Source of the DNA: an uncultured bacterium
GTDB taxonomy: Bacteria > Bacillota > Clostridia > Lachnospirales > Lachnospiraceae
Assembly: GCA_905215405.1 (NCBI GenBank)
Contig: CAJMQE010000044.1
Location: 1 to 31,098, forward strand
Direction of reading: 5' to 3'
Length of the DNA stretch: 31,098 nt
Part shown: positions 15,880-23,513 of the stretch, piece after piece
Layout of the letters: each line of letters opens with the position of its first letter
Position numbering within the stretch: position 1 is the first letter of the stretch
Program-made: the position numbers and the translations under genes
Notes under the pieces: generated by a model
Database searches by the model: none
Seen by the model: only the letters and a program-made list of their open reading frames with translations
Told to the model about the DNA's origin: nothing

Positions 15880-18800
15880 AACTTGAAAAATATTATGAAG
15901 ATCCATTTGTGCTCCACATCGGTACGCAAAAACCGCGCTGTTATTATATGCCGGAATCTTTACAGGGCTTTAGTAGCGGGAGAAAACTTTCACAGAAGAA
16001 CTGGAAATTCCACTATTATCCATGTGTAGAAGAGGTGCCGGATGAATTCTATATGAAAAAGGATTTCACAGATTCCTGTACAGATCTTTATGTTCCATCG
16101 AATTGGCAGATGAAGGGGTATGATCAGATGCAGTATAGCAACGTCCGGTATCCATTTCCTTTTGATCCTCCTTATGTGCCGGATGAAAATCCATGTGGAG
16201 TTTACCTGGAAGATTTTGAGCTAGAAGAACAGGAAGAACAGTCCCGTAGATTTCTATATTTTGAAGGTGTTGATTCCTGTTTTTATGTATGGATAAATGG
16301 CGAGTTCATAGGCTATAGTCAGGTATCCCATAGTCCCAGTGAATTTGATATTACGGAATTCACACATGTTGGAAGCAATCGACTGGCGGTCCTTGTGCTG
16401 AAATGGTGCGATGGCAGTTATCTGGAAGATCAGGACAAATTCCGAATGTCCGGTATCTTCAGGGACGTATGGCTGATCCTTCGTCCGGCAGATGGATTTG
16501 TTAGAGATTATACAGTACGTACCCCCATCACTTATAATCAGGAGGACAAACCGGTTAGTGCTTCCATCGAGCTTGTGATCAACGATCTTTTCCAGAGAGC
16601 AACAAATCTGTTATGTCAGCTGTATGATGGAAAGAATCAGTTACTTGCACAACAGGAGTTTTCAGAAGAGATCACAGAAGAAATGATAACAGATGAGAAG
16701 ATAGCGGTCAGTTTTCCGATAAGCGAACCACGTCTGTGGAATGCAGAAGATCCCTATCTTTACCAGTTAAAAATAGTAACGGGGCAGGAGGTCATCTGGC
16801 AGGATGTCGGGATTCGGGAAATAGGAGTCCGAGATGGCATGATTATATTGAATCACAGGCAGATCAAACTGAAGGGCGTGAATCGGCACGATAGCAGTCC
16901 GGTCAATGGATTTGCAGTGACCAGGCTGGAAGTGATGGAGGACCTTGCTCTGATGCATAAAGCTAATATTAATGCGATACGAACCAGCCATTATCCAAAT
17001 GCACCATGGTTTCCACAATTATGCTCCAGATATGGGTTTTATCTGATTGCCGAATCGGATCTGGAAGCGCATGGGACTTCCGCGATCTACCATGGTTCTC
17101 AAGAGAGTACTTTTGGTCTGCTGGCACAAAATCCGGATTATCATGAAGCATTTCTGGATCGCATGCAGCGTAATGTGATTCGGGATCGAAACCAGTGTGC
17201 AATTATTATGTGGTCGGTCGGAAATGAATCTGGTGGCGGAAAAAATATTGAAGATGCAGCAGCCTGGGCAAAATCATTTGATCCAACAAGACTTATGCAC
17301 TATGAAGGTGTGTTCTGGAATACAGGCGGTCATATGAACGATAAGTCCATGTTGGATGTGGAAAGCAGAATGTACGCTTCCTGTGAATGGATCGATGAAT
17401 ACTGTAGAAATCAAGAGAATAAGAAACCATTTATATTGTGTGAATATGTGCATGCGATGGGAAATGGACCAGGGGATATAGAAGATTATATGGAACGGAT
17501 GTACCGCTATGACAAGTTCTGTGGAGCATTTGTCTGGGAATGGTCGGATCATGCAGTTTACGCAGGTGTGGCCGGAGATGGGAGAAAGAAATTCCTGTAT
17601 GGCGGTGATCATGGAGAACTGTTACATGATGGTAATTTCTGCATGGATGGACTGGTCAATCCTGACAGAATTCCTCATGTGGGATATTTCGAATATAAAA
17701 ATGCAATCAGACCATTGCGGTCGGAACTGATCCGGATGCAGAAGGACAGAATTGAAATACGGATGTCTAATAAAATGGATTTTACTAATTGCAAGGATTA
17801 TTTGTCTATACAGTATCAAATTGTTGATTTTGGAAAGGTCATTGAGGAGGGAAAGATTTATAATCCGGACATTCAGCCGCATCAGAGTGCTGTTTTACAG
17901 ATTCCGAGAGGAAGAATGCAGCAAAATTGTGGAAGAGAAGTCTTTTTGAATCTTATGTATCTTCGTAAAAATGATTCGTTGTTCCAGTCGGCAGACTCTC
18001 ATCTTGGAATGGATCAAATCAGGCTGGAAGAAGAAATCTCAGATTCACTTACGGGGGAAGCAAAAAACAGGATCAATTCTTATAGGCAAAAAAAGAAAAA
18101 TGTCATGGTGGTGCCACAGAATCTTGGTAAAAAACAGGAACCTGGAATGGCAGAATTCGGAGACAGATATCTGATATTCGTGGATAATCTTCAGATTGAA
18201 TTCGGAAAAAAGACCGGTACACCGCTTAAAATCAGAAAAGAGGATAAACTCTATATTAGTCAGGCCGTCAGATTTAACGTATATCGTGCACCCGCAGATA
18301 ATGATATTCTGATCGATCGTGAATGGAAAAAGGCTGGATATGACAGAAGCATGGTAAAGGTTTATGCCTGTCATCTGACGGTACAGCAGGATGGCGTTGT
18401 AGTCGTATGTGAATTGGGAATGGCAGCAGCAGCCGTTCAACCGTTTTTAAAGATTCATGAAGAATGGTTCTTTGGAATGGATCATACAATGACTGTAAAA
18501 ATGCATGTGAAGCGTGATCCTGATTTCCCATATCTGCCGCGATTTGGTCTTCAATTTCTGCTTCCATTATCTGAGGGAAGAAATGTTGAATATTATGGGT
18601 ATGGTCCCTTCGAGAGCTACATTGATAAACATCAGGCATCGCATATCAGCCTGTTTCAGACCAGCTCCAAACTGATGGCACAGGATTACAGCAGACCGCA
18701 GGAAAACGGGAATCGGTATGCCTGCAGATATCTGCGGGCCGGCAGTTTCTTTGCCTACTCTGCTAATCCTTTTGATATTCATGTTCTGGAGTATGAGCAG

Positions 18801-18977
18801 AAAGAACTTGCAGATAAAAAACATAATTTTGAACTAAAGAGGGCACATTATATCATCTGTAGTACAGATTATAAAATGAGTGGAGTCGGCAGCTGTTCCT
18901 GTGGGCCACAGCTGGCACATCCATATCGGCTGGATGCAGAAGAATTTGATTGGGAGATGCATTATGTATTAGCGTAA
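15876..18977 (+). CDS. GH2 beta-galactosidase, LacZ type
   Basis: A 1033-aa glycosidase with the LacZ domain order: sugar-binding jelly roll (about 40-205), immunoglobulin-like domain (about 210-315), TIM barrel (about 320-610), a linker domain and the C-terminal beta-galactosidase small-chain domain. The acid/base is E451 (SVGNESGGG) and the nucleophile E523 (ILCEYVHAMGNG), both in the form typical of beta-galactosidases. It probably releases galactose from imported oligosaccharides in the cytoplasm; no signal peptide. The open frame extends upstream to 15798, but ATG 15876 is the start: GGGAGG (15863-15868) lies seven bases before it and the codon overlaps the upstream stop as ATGA. The aldose 1-epimerase gene downstream supports galactose as product. 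Confidence 0.9.
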   Translation: MKLEKYYEDPFVLHIGTQKPRCYYMPESLQGFSSGRKLSQKNWKFHYYPCVEEVPDEFYMKKDFTDSCTDLYVPSNWQMKGYDQMQYSNVRYPFPFDPPYVPDENPCGVYLEDFELEEQEEQSRRFLYFEGVDSCFYVWINGEFIGYSQVSHSPSEFDITEFTHVGSNRLAVLVLKWCDGSYLEDQDKFRMSGIFRDVWLILRPADGFVRDYTVRTPITYNQEDKPVSASIELVINDLFQRATNLLCQLYDGKNQLLAQQEFSEEITEEMITDEKIAVSFPISEPRLWNAEDPYLYQLKIVTGQEVIWQDVGIREIGVRDGMIILNHRQIKLKGVNRHDSSPVNGFAVTRLEVMEDLALMHKANINAIRTSHYPNAPWFPQLCSRYGFYLIAESDLEAHGTSAIYHGSQESTFGLLAQNPDYHEAFLDRMQRNVIRDRNQCAIIMWSVGNESGGGKNIEDAAAWAKSFDPTRLMHYEGVFWNTGGHMNDKSMLDVESRMYASCEWIDEYCRNQENKKPFILCEYVHAMGNGPGDIEDYMERMYRYDKFCGAFVWEWSDHAVYAGVAGDGRKKFLYGGDHGELLHDGNFCMDGLVNPDRIPHVGYFEYKNAIRPLRSELIRMQKDRIEIRMSNKMDFTNCKDYLSIQYQIVDFGKVIEEGKIYNPDIQPHQSAVLQIPRGRMQQNCGREVFLNLMYLRKNDSLFQSADSHLGMDQIRLEEEISDSLTGEAKNRINSYRQKKKNVMVVPQNLGKKQEPGMAEFGDRYLIFVDNLQIEFGKKTGTPLKIRKEDKLYISQAVRFNVYRAPADNDILIDREWKKAGYDRSMVKVYACHLTVQQDGVVVVCELGMAAAAVQPFLKIHEEWFFGMDHTMTVKMHVKRDPDFPYLPRFGLQFLLPLSEGRNVEYYGYGPFESYIDKHQASHISLFQTSSKLMAQDYSRPQENGNRYACRYLRAGSFFAYSANPFDIHVLEYEQKELADKKHNFELKRAHYIICSTDYKMSGVGSCSCGPQLAHPYRLDAEEFDWEMHYVLA

Positions 18978-19016
18978 TTCATGATGAAAACAAAATTGAT
19001 ATTACTTTATATTACG

Positions 19017-19028
19017 GGAACGGTTTCC
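19017..19028 (+). promoter_or_regulatory. Possible operator before the epimerase gene
   Basis: GGAA-CGGT-TTCC is an inverted repeat in the 82-base gap after the GH2 gene, resembling LacI-family or CcpA sites only loosely (about two mismatches to the cre consensus). No -35/-10 pair with proper spacing is evident beside it. Confidence 0.3.
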
Positions 19029-19059
19029 GGATACAAAAAGAAAACAAGGGGTGTGACAT

Positions 19060-20205
19060 ATGAAATTAGAAGACTTTGGTTTTACAAAAAACAAGACGAA
19101 AGTGGAAAGCTATGTGCTTGAAAATCAGAATGGAATGAAAGTTACCATTCTTTCCTACGGGGCAACGATTCAATCGATTGTTATTCCAGACAAAAAAGGT
19201 GTATTGAGAGATGTCGTACTTGGCTATGATCAGGTAGAAGACTATGAAGAACATACAAATTATTTTGGGGCACTAGTCGGTCCGAATGCAAACAGGATTG
19301 CAAATGCACAGTGCAGTATTGAAGGTGTTAACTATCAGCTTGAGAAAAACGATGGACAGAATAATCTGCACAGTGGCAAAAATGGATATAGTAAAAAGGT
19401 ATGGACTTTATGCAAGGAGCCTGTAAATCTGGAACCATGGAAGAAACTACCGGAGACGCAGGCAGGAGAAATACATGATTTTTCTTATATCTGTGACAGT
19501 GTGACACTGCAGCTTGTAAATGAGGACAAAGAACAGGGCTTTCCAGGAAAAATGATTGCGACAGTCAGCTACCTGCTCGATCAGAAAAATCGTCTGTATA
19601 TGTGCTATGCAGCTAAGTCTGACTGCAGAACAGTTGCAAATTTTACCAATCATTCTTATTTTAATCTCAACGGCCATAGTAGTGGCAAGATGACAGGTCA
19701 GCAGCTGCAGATCAATGCGGAGTATTATACGCCAGTGCATGCAGGTGGAATTCCAACGGGAGTTCTCGAAAAAGTCGTGGGAACACCAATGGATTTTACC
19801 TGGACAAAAGAGATCGGAAAGGAAATAGAGGCTGATTATGAGCAGCTTCATCTGACCGGTGGATATGATCATAATTTTGTGTTAAGGAAAGAACAGGGAT
19901 CATCGAAAGAGCAGGGAGAAAAGCAAGGTCCACAGAAACTTATTTCTGCAGCAAAAGCCTGGTGTCCGGAAAGTGGTATCGGATTAGAAGTTCTTACAGA
20001 CTGCCCAGGCGTGCAATTTTATTCTGGAAATGGTGTGCCGATTCATACAGGGAAAAAGGGTGCCAGCTATGAGGATCGAAATGGGTTCTGCCTAGAGCCA
20101 CAGTATTTTCCGAATGCCATCAACCAGGAAGGGTTTGAAGCACCACTTACGGACAGCAATAATGAATATTATTCTTGGAGTGCCTTTTGTTTTCAACAGG
20201 AGTAG
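19060..20205 (+). CDS. galM: Aldose 1-epimerase (galactose mutarotase)
   Basis: This enzyme interconverts alpha and beta anomers of galactose or glucose, preparing beta-galactose released by GH2 for galactokinase. At 381 aa it is longer than the usual 340 or so. Key residues are visible: H104 (NNLHSG), the general-acid H198 (FTNHSYFNLNG) and the general-base E346 (FCLEPQYFPNAIN). The extra length comes partly from a Gln/Lys/Gly-rich insertion at about 278-293 and from an expanded region around 115-145. AAGGGG (19046-19051) is eight bases before ATG. It lies 82 bases after the beta-galactosidase gene, so it is likely the last gene of the sugar cluster; the next gene has its own promoter. Confidence 0.92.
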   Translation: MKLEDFGFTKNKTKVESYVLENQNGMKVTILSYGATIQSIVIPDKKGVLRDVVLGYDQVEDYEEHTNYFGALVGPNANRIANAQCSIEGVNYQLEKNDGQNNLHSGKNGYSKKVWTLCKEPVNLEPWKKLPETQAGEIHDFSYICDSVTLQLVNEDKEQGFPGKMIATVSYLLDQKNRLYMCYAAKSDCRTVANFTNHSYFNLNGHSSGKMTGQQLQINAEYYTPVHAGGIPTGVLEKVVGTPMDFTWTKEIGKEIEADYEQLHLTGGYDHNFVLRKEQGSSKEQGEKQGPQKLISAAKAWCPESGIGLEVLTDCPGVQFYSGNGVPIHTGKKGASYEDRNGFCLEPQYFPNAINQEGFEAPLTDSNNEYYSWSAFCFQQE

Positions 20206-20228
20206 AGGAAGCGGTACAATAAAAATAT

Positions 20229-20257
20229 TTGAGCAATCTCTCTGGGTATGATATATT
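20229..20257 (+). promoter_or_regulatory. Promoter of the glycosyltransferase gene
   Basis: TTGAGC (20229-20234), 17 bases, TATATT (20252-20257), about 37 bases before the start codon. Confidence 0.65.
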
Positions 20258-20293
20258 AGGTAAGAAAACCAGAAAATAACAAATGAGGTTGAC

Positions 20294-21331
20294 ATGATGA
20301 AATTTATTATAAATGGGAACTTTTTAACAGAGCCAATTATGGGAGTACAGCGATATGCCTTTGAAATCGTCAAAGAGCTGGATCACCTTATAAAGGGTAT
20401 GGATGTTGAAATTGCCGTACCTGCTGTAGGTGCCTCAATTCCTGCATTTGAGAATATTAAGGTCGTTCAATTTGGCAGCAGGAACGGAAAAAAGTGGGAA
20501 CAGACAGAACTAGCTTCCTATTTGAAAAAGACAGGTGCAAAAGGGATTCATTTATGCAATATGGTTCCAATCAGAAAAACAAATGGTATCGTTTGCATTC
20601 ATGATATCTGTTTTGCAACACACCCTGAGTTTTTTACATCTGCAGGGGACAGGTTTGAAAAGGTGCAGAGAAAGTTTATGTACTGGTGGGCATGCAGGCA
20701 TGCAGATCAGATCATAACGGTCAGTGATTTCTCCAGACAGGAAATTCGCAACCGCTATCATTGTAAAAATAATGCAATAGAGGTAATTCCAAATGCATGG
20801 CAGCACTATCAGGCATGTGAATTTGATGAGACTATTTTTGAAGAATTCTCACAGATCAAAAAGGGAGAATACTATTTTTATCTGGCATCGCTGGCACCGA
20901 ACAAGAATCTGAACTGGATCCTGAAAGCAGCAGAGAAAAATCCGGATTCTCTGTTCGTTCTGTCCGGGCGTCCACTTGGAGAGAAAATGAAGCAGGATTT
21001 GAAAAATGTTCTTTATGTCGGATATGTAACTGATGAAAGAGCAAAGGCATTGATGAAGAACTGCAGAGCATTTTTATTTCCATCGATTTACGAAGGGTTT
21101 GGAATACCACCTTTGGAAGCTCTGTGCATGGGGGCAGAAATTATTATTTCCAATACAGCTTGTCTGCCGGAAATATATCAGGATTCCGCTCATTATATTG
21201 ATCCTTTTTCCGATGAATGCAATCTAAAGGAACTGCTTAGTCAGCCATGTGCCCCAGCACAAAAGGTACTGGATCGCTTTTCTTGGAAAAAATCAGCAGC
21301 AAAATTATACGATATTATGAAAAAAATGTAA
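20294..21331 (+). CDS. Glycosyltransferase family 4 protein
   Basis: A 345-aa soluble GT-B glycosyltransferase, probably moving a sugar from a nucleotide donor to a cell-surface glycan or lipid acceptor; donor and acceptor are unknown. The N-terminal acceptor domain has the MGVQRYAFEI motif (16-25), common in family 4 enzymes of surface polysaccharide synthesis. The C-terminal donor domain has LFPSIYEGFGIPPLEAL with the E-x7-E pair E267 and E275, then SNTACLPEI. GAGG (20285-20288) is eight bases before ATG 20297 and five before ATG 20294, so either Met is possible. It stands alone rather than in a polysaccharide operon, with its own promoter; a GGDEF gene follows after 136 bases. Confidence 0.9.
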   Translation: MMKFIINGNFLTEPIMGVQRYAFEIVKELDHLIKGMDVEIAVPAVGASIPAFENIKVVQFGSRNGKKWEQTELASYLKKTGAKGIHLCNMVPIRKTNGIVCIHDICFATHPEFFTSAGDRFEKVQRKFMYWWACRHADQIITVSDFSRQEIRNRYHCKNNAIEVIPNAWQHYQACEFDETIFEEFSQIKKGEYYFYLASLAPNKNLNWILKAAEKNPDSLFVLSGRPLGEKMKQDLKNVLYVGYVTDERAKALMKNCRAFLFPSIYEGFGIPPLEALCMGAEIIISNTACLPEIYQDSAHYIDPFSDECNLKELLSQPCAPAQKVLDRFSWKKSAAKLYDIMKKM

Positions 21332-21467
21332 CGGATAGAGATTGGAACATGTAAAGTAAAGTAGAACTTGATCCGATAGTATCAGTTAGAGACAAGAGAA
21401 AATAGACATATGATCAGGAATTTGTTTATAACGGGAGAAATAAACTGGAGAACTGGCAGGTGTAAAT

Positions 21468-22748
21468 ATGCAAAAGAGAAAAAAAGGTAGTCTGTATACA
21501 ACGTTACTTAAAATGACGCTGGTGCCAATTGTGGTACTTGGAATCGTATTGACGATTCTTAGTTATCACACATGCAGTGCGGCACTGAACAGACAGGTAG
21601 AAAGTGAATTAAAAAATTTATCCTATGTGGTGCTTAACACAATGGAATCAATGTATCCTGGCGATTATAAGACGACAGGAGATACGGAGAAAGTCATATA
21701 TAAAGGGGAACATGTCCTGAATGGAGATTATGATTACTTTGACCATATCAAAGAAGACACAGGAATTGATGTGAGCCTTTTTTATGAGGATACAAGAGTA
21801 TTGACGACAGTGGAAGATGAGGATGGAGTTAGATGTGTGAGTACAGTCTGCAATCCACTGACGGTAAAAGAAGTTCTGAATGGACAATCTGCAAAATTCT
21901 ATACGGATATCGATATTAATGGAAAACAATATCAGGCATTTTATATGCCAGTTTATAATTCCAATGAGGTCTGTGTCGGAATGCTGGCACTTGCAAAACC
22001 AGCTAAAATGGTAAATGCTGCAAGATGGCAGACGATTCTTCCAATGATTCTGATCTCATTATCCTGCATTTTAATTGTAGCGATGATTTGTACTTCTTAT
22101 GCAGATAAGATCGTACATGTGATCCATCTGCTTCAGGATTCAATGGGGAGAGTGGCCAGAGGAGATCTGACAGAAAAGACAGATTTTAGTGTCCTTAACA
22201 GAAATGATGAAATCGGAGACATGGGCCGTTCGGTGACGCAGATGCAGGATGCATTGCATGAGCTCGTTGAGCAGGACAGTCTGACACATATGTATAACCG
22301 TAGAAAGGCAGAACAGAAACTGCAGAAGATTCAGGAAAAGGCATTGGAAAAAGAGGAATCTTTTACATTGGTCATTGGCGATATTGATAATTTTAAGCAT
22401 ATCAATGATACATATGGACATGGATGTGGAGACCGCGTACTTGTAAAAACGGCTGAACTTCTTCTGGATTATATGCAGACGAAAGGAATTGCGGCTAGAT
22501 GGGGCGGAGAAGAGTTCCTTCTTGTATTTCGTCATTATAGTTATACGACCTGCAGAGATTTTGTACAGGAGATCAGGCAGAAAATCGAGGACCTGGAAGT
22601 TGAATACGAAGGTGAAAAAGTCTCTGTGACAATGACATTTGGCATGGCTGAGGGGATTGGAAGCACAAATCTCAATCAGCTATTTATTCTTGCGGATGAT
22701 AGACTGTATCAGGGCAAGGCAAATGGACGGAATCAGGTCATCGGATAA
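21468..22748 (+). CDS. Membrane diguanylate cyclase (GGDEF) with extracellular sensor and HAMP
   Basis: This 426-aa protein likely makes cyclic di-GMP in response to an external signal. Order: membrane segment (about 16-38), an extracellular Cache-like sensor (about 40-185), a second membrane segment (about 189-210), a HAMP linker (about 211-265) and a GGDEF domain (about 270-426). The active-site loop is intact (ARWGGEEF, G346-F350) and the metal-binding D305 lies in LVIGDIDNFKHIND. The RxxD inhibitory site usually found just before the loop is replaced by QTKG, so product inhibition through that site is unlikely. Start: ATG 21468 with GGCAGG seven bases upstream. No effector or phosphodiesterase gene is in the window. 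Confidence 0.93.
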   Translation: MQKRKKGSLYTTLLKMTLVPIVVLGIVLTILSYHTCSAALNRQVESELKNLSYVVLNTMESMYPGDYKTTGDTEKVIYKGEHVLNGDYDYFDHIKEDTGIDVSLFYEDTRVLTTVEDEDGVRCVSTVCNPLTVKEVLNGQSAKFYTDIDINGKQYQAFYMPVYNSNEVCVGMLALAKPAKMVNAARWQTILPMILISLSCILIVAMICTSYADKIVHVIHLLQDSMGRVARGDLTEKTDFSVLNRNDEIGDMGRSVTQMQDALHELVEQDSLTHMYNRRKAEQKLQKIQEKALEKEESFTLVIGDIDNFKHINDTYGHGCGDRVLVKTAELLLDYMQTKGIAARWGGEEFLLVFRHYSYTTCRDFVQEIRQKIEDLEVEYEGEKVSVTMTFGMAEGIGSTNLNQLFILADDRLYQGKANGRNQVIG

Positions 22749-22812
22749 GGAAAGAAGCAGACAGGCACCTTTTCGGAATGACTGCATAAAATAATAGAAT
22801 AAGACAGTGGAA

Positions 22813-22834
22813 TCATGTCACGAAAAAGACATGA
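22813..22834 (+). other. Hairpin upstream of the holin terminator
   Basis: TCATGTC (22813-22819) and GACATGA (22828-22834) form a seven-pair stem with an eight-base loop in the GGDEF-holin spacer. No T run follows. Confidence 0.6.
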
Positions 22835-22846
22835 CAAACATATAAT

Positions 22847-22893
22847 AAGACTGGATAGAAAATACGATTCGTATTGAATATCCAGTCTTTTTA
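22847..22893 (+). terminator. Strong two-helix terminator between GGDEF gene and holin
   Basis: AAGACTGGATA (22847-22857) pairs fully with TATCCAGTCTT (22879-22889). Inside, AATACG (22861-22866) pairs with CGTATT (22870-22875) across a symmetric GAA/GAA internal loop. A run of five T ends at 22892. It lies only about 40 bases before the holin start codon. Confidence 0.85.
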
Positions 22894-22933
22894 ATTACTG
22901 TTGCAGGCCAATAGGAAAAAGGGGGAACGTATT

Positions 22934-23185
22934 ATGAAGATCAACTGGAAGGTAAGATTTAAGAACAAAGCATTTTTACTGACATTTATCCCATTTGTAC
23001 TTAGCTTTGTTTATCAGCTGCTGTCGATGTTCGGGGTAACACCAAAAGTATCAGAAAATGACATTCTGAATCTGATCACACAGGTCATCAATGTTCTTGC
23101 AATCCTTGGTATCGTCGTCGATGGAACGACAAGTGGTGTATCCGACAGTGAAAGGGCACTGACCTATGAGGAACCATCGAAGTGA
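22934..23185 (+). CDS. Phage holin, phi-LC3 family, orphan
   Basis: An 83-aa small membrane protein. It begins MKINWKVRFKNKAFLLTF and ends with ILGIVVDGTTSGVSDSERAL, the hallmark of phi-LC3-type holins, which make holes in the membrane so that lysins reach the wall. Two membrane segments are visible (about 12-32 and 48-66). Start: ATG 22934 with the purine-rich AAAAAGGGGGAA just upstream; an in-frame TTG at 22901 has no site. No endolysin, capsid or integrase gene is nearby, so it is a prophage remnant, a domesticated holin or a stray toxin-like gene. A strong terminator-like hairpin ends about 40 bases before its start and another follows, leaving little room for an own promoter. Confidence 0.85.
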   Translation: MKINWKVRFKNKAFLLTFIPFVLSFVYQLLSMFGVTPKVSENDILNLITQVINVLAILGIVVDGTTSGVSDSERALTYEEPSK

Positions 23186-23250
23186 AAACGTTTCACTGAC
23201 TGGTTACGCAGGCTGAGCAGTAAACAGGGGATTTGATGTAAGCAATCCGG

Positions 23251-23296
23251 AAAGCAGACGTTTTTAGATCGCAAAGATCGGAAGCGTCTGCTTTTT
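23251..23296 (+). terminator. Terminator after the holin gene
   Basis: AAAGCAGACG (23251-23260) pairs with CGTCTGCTTT (23285-23294), ten pairs, with a T run to 23296; a GATC/GATC pair may form inside the loop. In the 23186-23513 spacer I see only this and the promoter at 23425. Confidence 0.85.
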
Positions 23297-23424
23297 GTGG
23301 TCAATAAACTGACATTGTGCAATAAATAATAGCATAGGAACTAGATCCTGAAAAATGCTGGAAATGCCCGTAAAGATTGACGAAAATTGTCAAATTGTTT
23401 ACAAAATGATGAGTAATTACAACT

Positions 23425-23452
23425 TTGACACTGGTTTCTTTTATGCTATAAT
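23425..23452 (+). promoter_or_regulatory. Strong extended -10 promoter of the helicase-kinase unit
   Basis: TTGACA (23425-23430), 16 bases, TATAAT (23447-23452), with TGC just before the -10 box. Transcription should start near 23459, about 55 bases before the helicase ATG. Confidence 0.88.
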
Positions 23453-23513
23453 TATGTAAATAAATATACAAGTATACAATGAACCAATTATTTCATAAAA
23501 CAGGAGTCGTAAA

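Noticed and set aside
15556..15906. Minus-strand ORFs opposite the heparinase repeat tail
   Set aside because: Their apparent repeats are only the complement of the plus-strand tandem repeat.
21411..21491. 26-codon ORF before the GGDEF gene
   Set aside because: No ribosome site and it overlaps the better-supported GGDEF start.
22901..22933. Holin start at TTG 22901
   Set aside because: The extension contains the ribosome site of ATG 22934, and the family begins with the KINWKVR sequence.
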